Positions 35,116 through 46,493 of a DNA stretch of 64,000 nucleotides are shown piece by piece (positions within the stretch are counted from its first letter, which is position 1; each line of letters opens with the position of its first letter). The notes below the pieces were generated by a model, which worked only from the letters and a program-made list of their open reading frames with translations, was not told the DNA's origin and searched no databases. Location of the stretch: the NCBI RefSeq assembly GCF_030548295.1, contig NZ_JAUOSB010000005.1:162572-226571 (forward strand). Reading direction: 5' to 3'. Source of the stretch: Wenyingzhuangia sp. 2_MG-2023 (GTDB lineage Bacteria > Bacteroidota > Bacteroidia > Flavobacteriales > Flavobacteriaceae). The translations under genes and the position numbers were made by a program.

Positions 35116-37377
35116 ATGGGTCGTAAAATTTTAAAGCTTTTTCTTCAGGTTTTCATTTTATTCGTTGTGCTTTTAGGCTTATTCATCGGAACGGTTTACA
35201 TTGGTGGTTTTGGACCAATAGCCAATAAAAAAGAATTGACTGAATTTAAACAAGCTCAAGCAAGTGTTGTTTATAGTGCTGATCAGCAAATTGTTGGTAA
35301 ATTTTTCTTTACCAACAGAACCAATGTTCCTTATGAAAAATTACCAAAACACCTGATTCAAGCATTGATTGCTACCGAAGACGCTAGATTTTACGAACAT
35401 AAAGGAATTGATAAAATAGCCATGCTGAGAGTTATTTTCAAAACCATTTTGATGGGAAATTCATCAGCGGGTGGAGGAAGTACTATTTCTCAACAATTGG
35501 CTAAAAATCTCTTTCAAAGAAAAGATTTCTCATTCCTATCCATGCCTGTGAACAAAACCAAGGAAGCTATTTTAGCAAATAGATTGGAAAATATTTACAG
35601 TAAAGAAGAAATTCTAGCCCTTTATTTCAACACCGTTCCTTTTGGAGAAAGAGTTTTTGGTATTGAATCTGCATCGCAACGCTATTTTTCTAAAAATGTA
35701 TCTCAACTAACTTTAGAAGAATCCGCCATTTTAGTGGGAATGTTAAAAGCAAATACTTATTACAATCCTCAAAGACATCCAGATCATGCATTCAAACGTA
35801 GAAACGTTGTTTTTTCTCAAATGTTAAAAGCAGGTTTTTTAACACAAAATCAATACGCTCTATTGATTCAAAAACCTATAGACACTCATTATAAAAACTT
35901 AGAACTTGAAAACCCAAATGGTTATTTTTTATACCAAGTAAAGAAAAAGGCTCAAGATATTTTAGCCAATTATACCAAAGAAGACGGAACTGCTTGGGAT
36001 TTACAACAAGATGGTTTGATGATTGAAACTACGCTTGTTTCTGAGTTGCAAAATGAAGCTTTAGCAGCAAGAAACTCACAATTGCAAAAGCTTCAAAAAA
36101 CAATGGATTCTTATTGGAACAATATCAAAAGTAAAAAACACATTCAGGATATTATAAACAAAGAATGGGAACAAACGCAAGAATATAAGTTGTTAAAAAA
36201 TGCAGGGCAAGATGAAAAAACACTCAAAGAAATTGCTCGAATCAAAAAAGAAAGAATTGTCTTTGACTGGGAGAATAAAACTCATTTTTATTCCAAAAGA
36301 GACTCTATAGCACATTACCTAAAAATGATCAATGCAGCCATTTATGGATTGAATGTAAAAACAGGTGAAGTACAGGTTTATGTAGGTGGAAATAATTATG
36401 AATTTCTGCCTTACAATTTGATTAAAAGTGAACGTCAATCAGCTTCTACATTCAAACCTATTGTCTATATGTCTGCTTTAGAAAATGGTGAAGAACCTTG
36501 TGAATGGATCAATAACGAAGAAAAAATTTACGAAGCTTATGACAATTGGAGTCCACAAAACTACGACCACTCTAATGGAGGTTATTACAGTATGGGTGGT
36601 GCGCTGGCTAAAAGTGTCAACATTCCAACTGTAGCTACTTACTTTAAGGTTGGAGCTTCTCGTTTGCAAAAAACAGCCAATGCTTTAGGCTTAGAAAAAA
36701 ATATAAGTGACAATCCTTCTATTGCATTGGGGACTTTAAGCTATTCTTTAGAAACTATGGTACAAGCTTATGTACCTTTTGCCACAAGAGGTAACAATGT
36801 AGAACCTTATTACATTTCGGCCATTAGAGATCCTTATGGAAAAGTAATTTACCAACACAAAACGAATAAAAAGAAAGAAAAGCCTGTTTTAAATCCTTAC
36901 AATTTACAAACTATGCAATACCTTCTAAAAGGTGTGGTAGATAGAGGAACGGCTATAGGATTAAAATCTCGTTATGCCACTAAAGGAGATTGGGCTGGTA
37001 AAACAGGAACCTCTCAAGATTATAGTGATTCTTGGTTTATTGGTTTCAATTCTAATTTTATTATTGGTTCTTGGGTAGGTTGTAAATACCCTAGCATTCA
37101 TCTTCCTACAAGCATTGGTGGAGGTTCTGTTGCTGCTTTGCCTATGGTTGGACAAGTACTTGCTCATTCCTATAAAAGCAAGTCTATCCGTCAAAATTTA
37201 ACAGCTGGTTTTCCTGATTTTGATGAAAGTATTATTGAAAATTGCAATTGTGATTTTTACAGAGAAGAAAACACCTTTGAAAAGATTCTGGATGTTTTTG
37301 ACAAGAAGAAAAAGAAAAAAGGAAATTTCTTTACTCGTTTGTTTGGAAGAAAAAAAGAAAAAGATACACTACAATAA
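35116..37377 (+). CDS. Class A penicillin-binding protein 1A (transglycosylase/transpeptidase)
   Basis: A 753-residue bifunctional peptidoglycan synthase. After an N-terminal anchor (about 7-30) comes a GT51 domain with catalytic E88 in TEDARFYEHKGID and the GGSTISQQLAKN motif; the transpeptidase domain has STFK with S444 and K447, a SVN motif, and KTGT starting at K629. The C-terminal tail is a lysine/arginine-rich segment beginning about residue 730. It is the last gene of the truA-ABC-ridA-PBP run and is followed by a terminator. A functional link to the LpoB-like protein at 13099 is possible. Confidence 0.93.
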   Translation: MGRKILKLFLQVFILFVVLLGLFIGTVYIGGFGPIANKKELTEFKQAQASVVYSADQQIVGKFFFTNRTNVPYEKLPKHLIQALIATEDARFYEHKGIDKIAMLRVIFKTILMGNSSAGGGSTISQQLAKNLFQRKDFSFLSMPVNKTKEAILANRLENIYSKEEILALYFNTVPFGERVFGIESASQRYFSKNVSQLTLEESAILVGMLKANTYYNPQRHPDHAFKRRNVVFSQMLKAGFLTQNQYALLIQKPIDTHYKNLELENPNGYFLYQVKKKAQDILANYTKEDGTAWDLQQDGLMIETTLVSELQNEALAARNSQLQKLQKTMDSYWNNIKSKKHIQDIINKEWEQTQEYKLLKNAGQDEKTLKEIARIKKERIVFDWENKTHFYSKRDSIAHYLKMINAAIYGLNVKTGEVQVYVGGNNYEFLPYNLIKSERQSASTFKPIVYMSALENGEEPCEWINNEEKIYEAYDNWSPQNYDHSNGGYYSMGGALAKSVNIPTVATYFKVGASRLQKTANALGLEKNISDNPSIALGTLSYSLETMVQAYVPFATRGNNVEPYYISAIRDPYGKVIYQHKTNKKKEKPVLNPYNLQTMQYLLKGVVDRGTAIGLKSRYATKGDWAGKTGTSQDYSDSWFIGFNSNFIIGSWVGCKYPSIHLPTSIGGGSVAALPMVGQVLAHSYKSKSIRQNLTAGFPDFDESIIENCNCDFYREENTFEKILDVFDKKKKKKGNFFTRLFGRKKEKDTLQ

Positions 37378-37405
37378 AAAAACCTCTTCAATTGTAAGAG
37401 GTTTT
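37376..37405. terminator. Bidirectional terminator between PBP1A and mgsA
   Basis: A 10-bp stem (37379-37388 with 37396-37405) with a 7-base loop and A/T-rich arms separates two convergent genes. Confidence 0.8.
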
Positions 37406-37429
37406 AGATTTTGAACATAAATGATAAAT

Positions 37430-37792
37430 CTATAATGATTTTATCAATAACGTAGCTGTTGCCGGATTGGTTGCCAAAGGAACGTTGTATACATCACACA
37501 AACGCATCAACATAAAAATATCTGGCTCGTGCGGATGTTTTTCTAAAGGATCTCTAAAGAAAATTACCATTCCCGTTTTTCCTTCTGCAACTCTTGCCGC
37601 AATTTGTGCATCTCCTCCTAAAGGTCCTGATAAAAATTTATGAACTCCCAAGTTTGCTGCTTCTACTTTAGAACCTGTTGTTCCTGTAGAAATTAGGTTG
37701 ATCCCTTTTGCTTTCAACAAATCTTTGTGTTCCATTAAAAACTGAACCATATCAGCTTTCTTACCATCGTGTGCTATAATAGCTATTTCCAT
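37430..37792 (-). CDS. mgsA: Methylglyoxal synthase
   Basis: A 120-residue MgsA, which turns dihydroxyacetone phosphate into methylglyoxal and phosphate as a glycolytic bypass. The catalytic aspartate is D61 in GPLGGDAQ and the histidine H88 in HPHEPDI, matching Asp71 and His98 of the E. coli enzyme; STGTTG (35-40) binds phosphate. The protein is short, lacking the C-terminal extension of E. coli. It lies downstream of pfkA-gapA but is separated by a terminator. Confidence 0.93.
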   Translation of the reverse strand: MEIAIIAHDGKKADMVQFLMEHKDLLKAKGINLISTGTTGSKVEAANLGVHKFLSGPLGGDAQIAARVAEGKTGMVIFFRDPLEKHPHEPDIFMLMRLCDVYNVPLATNPATATLLIKSL

Positions 37793-37835
37793 CTTGTCTA
37801 TTTTTCTATATGCAATATATTAAAATCCTCATAAA

Positions 37836-37874
37836 AAAAATCCACTTACTCAATATTTGAATAAATGGATTTTT
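37836..37874 (-). terminator. Terminator of the pfkA-gapA operon
   Basis: A 9-bp outer stem (37836-37844 with 37866-37874) encloses an inner TCAA/TTGA pairing and runs into T residues on the minus strand, just past the gapA stop at 37896. Confidence 0.65.
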
Positions 37875-37895
37875 ATATTTTATATTGCTTAATTC

Positions 37896-38903
<1,008 letters not shown>

Positions 38904-38931
38904 TTATATAAATTTATTTACTCGTTTTATT

Positions 38932-39918
38932 TTAAATACTTAAGATATCCGCAACTCTTAATAAGTTTTTATTGATATCGTGGTGTAGTTTCACCGCTTT
39001 TTCTAAATCCGTAGCCGTAATCACGTTGTTATTGATTCCTACCATTAGATTAGATTTCCCTGCTACTAACAAATCAACAGCTTTCACTCCCAATCTACCA
39101 GCCAAAACTCTATCAAAGCAAGAAGGAGAACCTCCTCTTTGCATGTGTCCTAATACCGATACTCTAACATCGTATTCTGGCATATTAGCCTCTACATAGT
39201 CTTTCAGCTCAAAGACTCCTTTTCCAGTCTTATCACCTTCTGCTACAACAACAATACTAGATGTTTTACCTGATTTTTTACTATTTTCTAAAGATTCAAC
39301 CAGCCTTTCAATCCCTAAATTCTCTTCTGGAATTAGAATTTCCTCTGCTCCTGCTCCAATTCCTGCATTCAAAGCAATAAATCCAGCATCACGTCCCATT
39401 ACTTCTATAAAGAACAAACGGTTGTGAGAAGATGCAGTATCTCTAATTTTATCTATAGCCTCTACAACAGTGTTCAACGCTGTGTCGTATCCTAAAGTAA
39501 ATTGTGTTCCATAAATATCGTTATCTATGGTTCCAGGAATTCCTATAACAGGCACACTGTATTCTTTATTGAAAATCATACCTCCTGTAAAAGAACCATC
39601 ACCACCAATAACAATTAAAGCATCCAAATTATTTGCTTTAAAATTCTCGTAAGCTTTAGCTCTACCTTCTGGAGTTCTAAAATCTTTAGATCTAGCAGAC
39701 TGTAAAAATGTACCTCCTCTGCTTATTGTATTTCGAACGCTTCTAGAGTCTAGAGGAATCAAATCGTTTTCGATCAATCCTTGGTATCCTCTTAATATCC
39801 CCATACATTCAATTCCATTGTAAATAGAAGCTCTTACAACTGCTCTTACTGCTGCATTCATTCCCGGAGAATCACCTCCTGATGTCATTACAGCTATTTT
39901 GGTCACTTTTGTACTCAT
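38932..39918 (-). CDS. pfkA: ATP-dependent 6-phosphofructokinase
   Basis: A 328-residue PfkA, making fructose 1,6-bisphosphate. It has SGGDSPGMNAAVR (13-25), GGDGS (105-109, the glycine form expected for ATP and not pyrophosphate use), GTIDND with catalytic D132, and EVMGRDAG. It is the first gene of the pfkA-gapA pair. The 155 bases upstream contain no exact TAnnTTTG box that I could find. Confidence 0.95.
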   Translation of the reverse strand: MSTKVTKIAVMTSGGDSPGMNAAVRAVVRASIYNGIECMGILRGYQGLIENDLIPLDSRSVRNTISRGGTFLQSARSKDFRTPEGRAKAYENFKANNLDALIVIGGDGSFTGGMIFNKEYSVPVIGIPGTIDNDIYGTQFTLGYDTALNTVVEAIDKIRDTASSHNRLFFIEVMGRDAGFIALNAGIGAGAEEILIPEENLGIERLVESLENSKKSGKTSSIVVVAEGDKTGKGVFELKDYVEANMPEYDVRVSVLGHMQRGGSPSCFDRVLAGRLGVKAVDLLVAGKSNLMVGINNNVITATDLEKAVKLHHDINKNLLRVADILSI

Positions 39919-40073
39919 GTTCGTAATTTATAATGTATAAAAGTAGTAATATTTAACGCTTCTTAACCATTCCGTAATTATATATACGAAAACGATATAG
40001 AGTAATTTACCTGCTTTTAAAGGTTAAAAAAAGACCCAAACTAAAGAAATCTAATGTATAGAAATTCTAAATT

Positions 40074-40982
40074 TTAGTTCCATAGTAATTCTGGATATAC
40101 TTTGTTGTTCTTTAACGTTTCAACTGCTTTAGTTACTACTGGTTTGTCTTCCGAATACGTTACTCCGTACCATTTTGCGTCTGATTTTAACACCTTAACA
40201 ACTCCTTTTTTAGATTGAATTATATTGTTTACAACAGTTGGTATAAAAAACTCGCTTTTTAACTCTTTTGATCTTTCTTGCATGAAACCAACAAAATCTT
40301 GTTCTAAACACTCTAAAAACTTAGGTGTAAAGCCCCAAAAATTCATAGAAACCGTAGTATCTTTATCCATTTCTATCAATTTCTCTTCTTCGTCTTTTCT
40401 ATATATTTTACCTCCTATTTTTTCTATATGTGTTCTTTCTATAATATCTGTCAATTCGCTTTGCTCATTAACATAACATTGACCTCTTGAAACATAGCCG
40501 TTTTCTGAAATAGTTTTATCTAAATTAAATCCTACCATACACATATTGTATGAATCTTTATCCAATTTGGACAATTCTACTATGATTGTTTTAAAAGCTT
40601 CTCTACTATAAAAATCATCACCATTAATAACGATAAAATTGTCATCTATCACCTCTTTTGCTACCAACAAAGCATGTCCGGTACCCCATGGCTTTTTTCT
40701 ATCAGGATCTACAGGAAAACCTGAAGGAATTTTGTCTAATTCTTGACAAACATATTCAACCTCAATTTTACCTGCTAATTTTTGATCAAATTTTTCTCTA
40801 AACTGATCAATAAATTGATTTCTAACAATAAACACCACTTTTTTAAAACCCGCATCAATCGCATCGTACAATGAAAAGTCTATAATGGTGTCTCCTACCT
40901 TAGACATGGTATCCATTTGCTTTAATCCTCCATATCTGCTTCCCATCCCTGCAGCTAAAACTACTAAAGTAAATTTATTCAT
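40074..40982 (-). CDS. Sugar-phosphate nucleotidyltransferase family protein
   Basis: A 302-residue nucleotidyltransferase fold protein. VLAAGMGSRYGGLKQM (8-23) is the nucleotide loop, with GGLKQ replacing the usual G-x-x-T-R-x-x-P-K-x2 spacing; FIVINGDDFYS near residues 116-126 supplies the metal-binding Asp. It may make an NDP-sugar for surface glycans, but the sugar is not predictable. It lies 36 bases downstream of tamB. It is not a close GalU match. Confidence 0.78.
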   Translation of the reverse strand: MNKFTLVVLAAGMGSRYGGLKQMDTMSKVGDTIIDFSLYDAIDAGFKKVVFIVRNQFIDQFREKFDQKLAGKIEVEYVCQELDKIPSGFPVDPDRKKPWGTGHALLVAKEVIDDNFIVINGDDFYSREAFKTIIVELSKLDKDSYNMCMVGFNLDKTISENGYVSRGQCYVNEQSELTDIIERTHIEKIGGKIYRKDEEEKLIEMDKDTTVSMNFWGFTPKFLECLEQDFVGFMQERSKELKSEFFIPTVVNNIIQSKKGVVKVLKSDAKWYGVTYSEDKPVVTKAVETLKNNKVYPELLWN

Positions 40983-41018
40983 ACATCTTTTTTTATATTC
41001 ATGTTAAATATACTTTTT

Positions 41019-44000
41019 TTATGGCAACGTAGGCAATACGTATATTAAATTATCTTCAATTTCTTGAGATATCTCTCCTTTTCCCTCCTTCTTTTTACGT
41101 TTTCTCCTCAATCCAATTTTCTCTAACATTTCTTTCAGATTGTTAAAATCTATTTGATAATTCAATCCGACTCCTTGTGTATAGCCTTGCTCTTCTTCTG
41201 AATATTGAATTTCATTTTGCCTGTTGAAAACTGATGATCTTAAAGTTCCTTCTTTGTTTAACAAAAACTCTACCTTAACTTCTCCAACCACAGCAGATTG
41301 TGTTTTTGTACCTACAGGAACTCCCAATTTACCGTTGATTAAAATTCTATCATTAATTTCTGTCTCTAATCCTATATCAATTTGATCATCTACTGTTAAA
41401 TCTTCAATATCAGAATTTTCTCCTGCGGTGTATCCAAAGTTCACCTGAACTTTATTATCTCCATTATTAAAAATTTCTGTAACGGCATTGGATATCAACT
41501 CAGAAGTAGTGTTAGACAATACTGAACTTGTGCTGTTCACTTTATTTTCATCAAAAAAGGTTTTAGAAACCAAAAGAGAAAAAAATTGTCTCATTTTAGA
41601 ATTTTCATCTATATTCAATTTAAAATCTAATTCCGAAGCAACTGTTGAACTCGCATTGGGAATTTCTATGATAAATTCTTGGTTAGAGTCCATCAACTCT
41701 CCTGTTACTTTGGTAATCAAATCCACATCTATTTTTCTATTGATTGACAGACTTTCTAACAAAACTTTAGGGTTTGCTTTTACACTGTGTAAGGCCTCTA
41801 TATTTAGCTCTGCTTTAAAAGGATCTCCACTCCAAGACACTGTACCTCCTTTTTTTACAATAAAAGGTTTGTTGATGATTTTACCATATTTATAAATATA
41901 CATCCCTTCATTCAGAACCAAATCTCCATACATTTTTATGTTAGAAAACTTATCAATATCTAACAACAATCTACCATCTGCACGTGCTTGCAAAGAACTT
42001 CCTGAATTTTGATCTATTACAATTTCTCCAAATGCATCTTTGGTAACTTCTATATTTAAGGTTACATTAAGTCCTTCTTCATTACTTACATCCACCTCTT
42101 CGTATTCATCTTCAGCACTAGTAGTTTGTTCTTTGTAGTGAATAAACTTATTCTTTTCAATCTGCTTCACATCACTAAGAGGCAATATAAATGTGGTGTT
42201 TGGCAACGTAGTTCCCGTTACATTAATAGACAATCCAGAAGTATAACCTTTTATGCTTGCGTTTCCCTTCATAAATCCTGTTCCATAATACCTAGAGTTT
42301 TCTTGTTGCTCCGTATTTAAAACCAATAAATTTTGAGTATCAACTTTTAAATCTAAATACCAATTGTTAAATTTATCGTAATTTATTTTCCCCGTCAACA
42401 CTCCTTCTGTCTTGTAAACATTATCTTGTAGAGAAACCTTATTAAAAACAAAACTTTTACCATCTACATCAACCCTAGTGTTCCCTATAAAATTGTAATC
42501 TGTATTTAAGTAAGGAAATTTAAGTCCCGCATTTTTTAAGTTAATAAAACCATAGCTGTTAAAATCATTCAATTGACCAGTAACCGTTAAATCTCCTTGT
42601 GCACTTCCTCTAATACTTGACAACACATCTCTTCCCAATGGGCTTAAGGAATTTAATTTTAAATTATTCAAAACAACTTTCAAATCTATTTTAGAGGCCA
42701 AAAAGTCTGTTTTATCAATCGTAATTTCTCCCTTTGCATCTATGTTCTGAAGTGTGGCATTGTAAATTTTAAAATTGATATCATACCCTAGTTTTTTATC
42801 ATTGGGTTTTAAACTTGTTGCCATACTACCATAATCAACTCCATTTATTTTTAGTTTGTCTACAAATAAATTTCCGTTAGGTTTTAGTAAATTATTATTT
42901 TCATTAAAAAACACCTTTCCGCTCGCAATTCCTCCAACTTTCAAACTATCAATACCCGGTAAAACTTCTGCTAGATTGATATTTTTCAATTCTAGCCTTA
43001 AATTTTTAGATTTATCTTTTTCAATACTCCCATCAAAATCAAACTCTTGCTTGTTGTTTACAAAAGAAATTCCATAAAAATACCACTGCCCTGTCTTGTA
43101 ATTGTAGTATACTTTATTTTCTCGTTCTTCTCTGTTTACCCATGTAGAATTCAAATATTTAAAATAAACATTCTCTATTCCTAACGAAATATTGTCTTCT
43201 CCAGTAGTCAAGTAAAAAACAGCCCTATTGTTTATTTTATCAGAACTAAAATCTGATCTCACAAAAAGTGTATCGTTTACTTTTTTTCCTAACAAAGACA
43301 AATCTTCGTAAACTTGTTTTTTAAATCGGAATCTATCAATAGATATATTAGAATTGATCCATTGATTGGAGTTGTCCAATACTATTTTCAAACTATCTAC
43401 TTCAAAGTCTTGAGAAGAAAAAGCAGGTAAACTTGCACGAATTACTCCTTTATCTCCTTGTGCATCCAACACTCCAGAAACCACTAAATTGTCATTCAAT
43501 TCAATTTTATCTGTAATTGATTTTGCGAATTTTGGAAAAACCTTCAAATCAAAATTTAGTGTTTGATCTTTTACATCTGCTCTAGTTTTTCTTCCTGGAA
43601 TAAATTTATACAACGCATTTTCGACCAATTTTTCTAAATCTGAAAATTCAAAATCTCCATAAATACCTAAATTCAACAAATCTTTAGATTTCAATTCTAT
43701 TTTCTTTTCTTTTTCTTTAGAAAGCAAATACAAGTCCACCTCGTTCAAATTCAACGACTCTAATTCGGTATCTATTTGTAACTTTTTAATAATCCCATAA
43801 GAAACCAAACTATCCTTATTTTCAATCAAATTTGCTGTTCCTGATGCAATAATGTTTTTTTGATAAGTAACTTTTCCTGGAAAAAGTTTAGCCAATTTTA
43901 ATTTCTTAATTTCAAAATCCAAATCGTATTCTTTATCATTTCCTTTTTTATGATAATCTGCATTGGCAACAAAAGACATCAAAGAATCTCTAGATTGAAA

Positions 44001-45380
44001 GTTAGACTGAATAGCATCTTTCCTCAATTTTAATTTCAAACTAGAATTCCGAATGGTATTGTTTTTATATCCTATTTCTTGAAAATCTACATGAGTCAAA
44101 AGATCTAAATGATTCAAATCTATAATTCCTACAGCATCACCTTTAAATAATATTTTTTTCAAATCTTGATGTAAAACATTTTTAGGAATAAATCCTTGTA
44201 AAATTTCAACATCAATTTTTTTCTGATCCGTATCTAAATCCTCTAAAAAACCGTTCAATTGAACTTTCCCAAGATTACTAACCACTTCACCTTTCATGAC
44301 TAGTTTAGATCTTGAAACGAAAAAATCTCCAATGTAATTGAATTGTTTTAGTCCATAATAGTCTTTTGGTAGATTTTTATGATATTGATTAGGAATCAAA
44401 TTTGTCAACCTATTCGGAATCATTTCAATATTAGCATTGTTAACTTGAAACCAAAAATTTTCTCTATCCTGAATGCTGTTTTTTAGTCTAAAGTCACCAA
44501 GTAAATATGTGGTATTGTCTAAAGAAATCAACTCAGTATTTTTTAAAAACAAATCATTTAGTGTTCCTGACACCTTTGATTTTATATCAAAAACTTCTTT
44601 TCCATCAATATATGGATATATTTTATTGATGTCTTCCAAACTAATTTCACTCTTTTCAAAACTTCCATCAATCTTAACTTTTTGAACAAAATCAGAAAAA
44701 TCACTAATTTGATAATCAAAAATAACATCGCAGAACAAGTTGGAATGAGATGTTTTTATCTGAGTTTTTTCAAAACTCATTTTAGAAAGTGTGTACTTAA
44801 AATTTGTGGCTAACTTTTTGTAATCTATCTCATAAATATCTTTAAAACTCAAAGAATCTGTTTCTACTTCTACGTTAGGACCTTCAATCGTCAATTGCTG
44901 AATTCTTCCTGAAACCTGGTTAAAATCAACAATTTTTCTAGTAGGTGTATGTCTTACGTATCTTAAATTTTCTGGATACACGTTTGTAAAACTCAATACC
45001 AAAGGTTGTGCACTTCTTTTATCTGTAGCAAATTTATGTGTAAAAACACTCAAACTACTTATTTCTTCGTCTGGATAACTAAAGTCATTCAACACGCCAT
45101 TTTTCACAGATATATTTTTAAACGATAGTTTTTTATTTTTAAGATCTTGAAGATTTACAACTCTTCCTTTCAAATCTTGTACATAAATCAATGTGTCTTG
45201 ATGGTGATCTTCAATTAAGAAATTATGGATACGAAAACCTCCAAAAGGATTGATTTTGATAGCTTCCACATGAAAAGAGACATCGTACTTCTCTTCTAAA
45301 GAATCTAATATTTTTTCTACAACAAACAATTGTGTCTTGCCAAATTGTAAAGCAAACAGCACCAACAATAACAAAATCAC
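41019..45380 (-). CDS. tamB: TamB/DUF490 translocation and assembly module protein
   Basis: A 1453-residue protein of the TamB/AsmA-like family: one N-terminal membrane segment followed by a very long repetitive beta-rich periplasmic body and a C-terminal DUF490 domain (about residues 1020-1420). Such proteins bridge inner and outer membranes and move phospholipid or help assemble outer-membrane proteins. The start is uncertain: the only standard codon is GTG 45380, yet the same frame continues upstream with a basic, membrane-segment-like sequence (IKTIIKILVRFLITIV) and no ATG, GTG or TTG before the promoter. Confidence 0.88.
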   Translation of the reverse strand: MILLLLVLFALQFGKTQLFVVEKILDSLEEKYDVSFHVEAIKINPFGGFRIHNFLIEDHHQDTLIYVQDLKGRVVNLQDLKNKKLSFKNISVKNGVLNDFSYPDEEISSLSVFTHKFATDKRSAQPLVLSFTNVYPENLRYVRHTPTRKIVDFNQVSGRIQQLTIEGPNVEVETDSLSFKDIYEIDYKKLATNFKYTLSKMSFEKTQIKTSHSNLFCDVIFDYQISDFSDFVQKVKIDGSFEKSEISLEDINKIYPYIDGKEVFDIKSKVSGTLNDLFLKNTELISLDNTTYLLGDFRLKNSIQDRENFWFQVNNANIEMIPNRLTNLIPNQYHKNLPKDYYGLKQFNYIGDFFVSRSKLVMKGEVVSNLGKVQLNGFLEDLDTDQKKIDVEILQGFIPKNVLHQDLKKILFKGDAVGIIDLNHLDLLTHVDFQEIGYKNNTIRNSSLKLKLRKDAIQSNFQSRDSLMSFVANADYHKKGNDKEYDLDFEIKKLKLAKLFPGKVTYQKNIIASGTANLIENKDSLVSYGIIKKLQIDTELESLNLNEVDLYLLSKEKEKKIELKSKDLLNLGIYGDFEFSDLEKLVENALYKFIPGRKTRADVKDQTLNFDLKVFPKFAKSITDKIELNDNLVVSGVLDAQGDKGVIRASLPAFSSQDFEVDSLKIVLDNSNQWINSNISIDRFRFKKQVYEDLSLLGKKVNDTLFVRSDFSSDKINNRAVFYLTTGEDNISLGIENVYFKYLNSTWVNREERENKVYYNYKTGQWYFYGISFVNNKQEFDFDGSIEKDKSKNLRLELKNINLAEVLPGIDSLKVGGIASGKVFFNENNNLLKPNGNLFVDKLKINGVDYGSMATSLKPNDKKLGYDINFKIYNATLQNIDAKGEITIDKTDFLASKIDLKVVLNNLKLNSLSPLGRDVLSSIRGSAQGDLTVTGQLNDFNSYGFINLKNAGLKFPYLNTDYNFIGNTRVDVDGKSFVFNKVSLQDNVYKTEGVLTGKINYDKFNNWYLDLKVDTQNLLVLNTEQQENSRYYGTGFMKGNASIKGYTSGLSINVTGTTLPNTTFILPLSDVKQIEKNKFIHYKEQTTSAEDEYEEVDVSNEEGLNVTLNIEVTKDAFGEIVIDQNSGSSLQARADGRLLLDIDKFSNIKMYGDLVLNEGMYIYKYGKIINKPFIVKKGGTVSWSGDPFKAELNIEALHSVKANPKVLLESLSINRKIDVDLITKVTGELMDSNQEFIIEIPNASSTVASELDFKLNIDENSKMRQFFSLLVSKTFFDENKVNSTSSVLSNTTSELISNAVTEIFNNGDNKVQVNFGYTAGENSDIEDLTVDDQIDIGLETEINDRILINGKLGVPVGTKTQSAVVGEVKVEFLLNKEGTLRSSVFNRQNEIQYSEEEQGYTQGVGLNYQIDFNNLKEMLEKIGLRRKRKKKEGKGEISQEIEDNLIYVLPTLP

Positions 45381-45454
45381 TATTGTTATTAAAAATCGGA
45401 CGAGTATTTTTATTATTGTTTTTATAAAGTCTAAATTTGCGCTGAAATATTAGT

Positions 45455-45462
45455 CAAATATA
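45455..45462 (-). promoter_or_regulatory. -7 promoter box for tamB
   Basis: Minus-strand TATATTTG matches the consensus exactly. It lies about 75 bases before the GTG at 45380, but only about 30 bases before the upstream ATA-AAA-ACA codons of the same frame, which matters for the start question. Confidence 0.5.
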
Positions 45463-45470
45463 CTGCAATT

Positions 45471-46493
45471 ATGCCTGATAACATATACATCTTAGCCATA
45501 GAATCTTCTTGTGATGATACAAGTGCTTCTGTCATTTGTAACGAAGAAATCTTATCTAATATTGTTGCCAATCAGGAAATTCATTCACAATACGGTGGCG
45601 TTGTTCCAGAATTAGCTTCTAGAGCACACCAACAAAACATAGTACCTGTAGTAGATGCAGCACTTAAAAAAGCTAAAATAACCAAAGAACAATTGCATGC
45701 CGTTGCCTTTACCCAAGGTCCAGGATTGATGGGATCTCTTTTGGTTGGAGCTTCTTTTGCAAAATCTATGGCTTTGGCTCTTAACATTCCTTTGTTGGCA
45801 ATCAATCACATGCAAGCGCATATTCTAGCTCATTTTATAGACGATGCTAATGATGAAAAACCAACATTTCCTTTTTTGTGCTTGACAATTAGTGGAGGAC
45901 ATACACAAATTGTTCAGGTAAACGACTATTTTAACATGGCTGTTTTAGGAGAAACAATTGACGATGCTGTGGGAGAGGCTTATGACAAAACCGCAAAAAT
46001 TTTAGGTTTGCCTTATCCTGGTGGACCATTGGTAGACAAATACGCACAAACAGGAAAGCCTGTCTACAAATTTTCCAAACCCAAGGTAAAAGAGCATCAT
46101 TTTAGTTTTAGTGGCTTAAAAACTGGTATTTTATATTTTGTGCAAAAAGAAGTAAAACAGAATCCAGATTTCATCGAAGAAAACCTACACGATATTTGTG
46201 CAAGTGTTCAAAATACAATTGCCGAAATTTTGATGGACAAGATCAAAAGAGCCATCAAAGAAACAGGAATTCGTCAAATAGCGATTGCTGGTGGAGTTTC
46301 TGCCAATTCTGAAATTAGAAAACGATTGACCGAATCCCAAAAACATTTGGGTTGGAAAACATACATTCCTAAATTTGAATACACCACAGACAATGCTGCC
46401 ATGATTGCTATAACTGCATATCAAAAATACAAATTGGGAATGTTTGATGCTCAAAACACAACTGCAAACCCAAGATTAAAAGTAAATTCTTAA
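45471..46493 (+). CDS. tsaD: tRNA N6-threonylcarbamoyladenosine transferase TsaD
   Basis: A 340-residue Kae1/TsaD that transfers the threonylcarbamoyl group to A37 of ANN-decoding tRNAs with TsaB and TsaE. It shows ESSCDDTSAS (11-20), metal ligands H113 and H117 in NHMQAH, SGGHTQI (141-147), and the late AGGVSAN and TDNAAM motifs. It is divergent from tamB and overlaps the KAS III gene tail-to-tail by 4 bases. Confidence 0.96.
   Translation: MPDNIYILAIESSCDDTSASVICNEEILSNIVANQEIHSQYGGVVPELASRAHQQNIVPVVDAALKKAKITKEQLHAVAFTQGPGLMGSLLVGASFAKSMALALNIPLLAINHMQAHILAHFIDDANDEKPTFPFLCLTISGGHTQIVQVNDYFNMAVLGETIDDAVGEAYDKTAKILGLPYPGGPLVDKYAQTGKPVYKFSKPKVKEHHFSFSGLKTGILYFVQKEVKQNPDFIEENLHDICASVQNTIAEILMDKIKRAIKETGIRQIAIAGGVSANSEIRKRLTESQKHLGWKTYIPKFEYTTDNAAMIAITAYQKYKLGMFDAQNTTANPRLKVNS

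Noticed and set aside
41488..41895. 135-residue plus-strand frame inside tamB
   Set aside because: It lies antisense within the conserved DUF490 domain, has no promoter, and its hydrophobic low-complexity translation is a typical AT-rich shadow.
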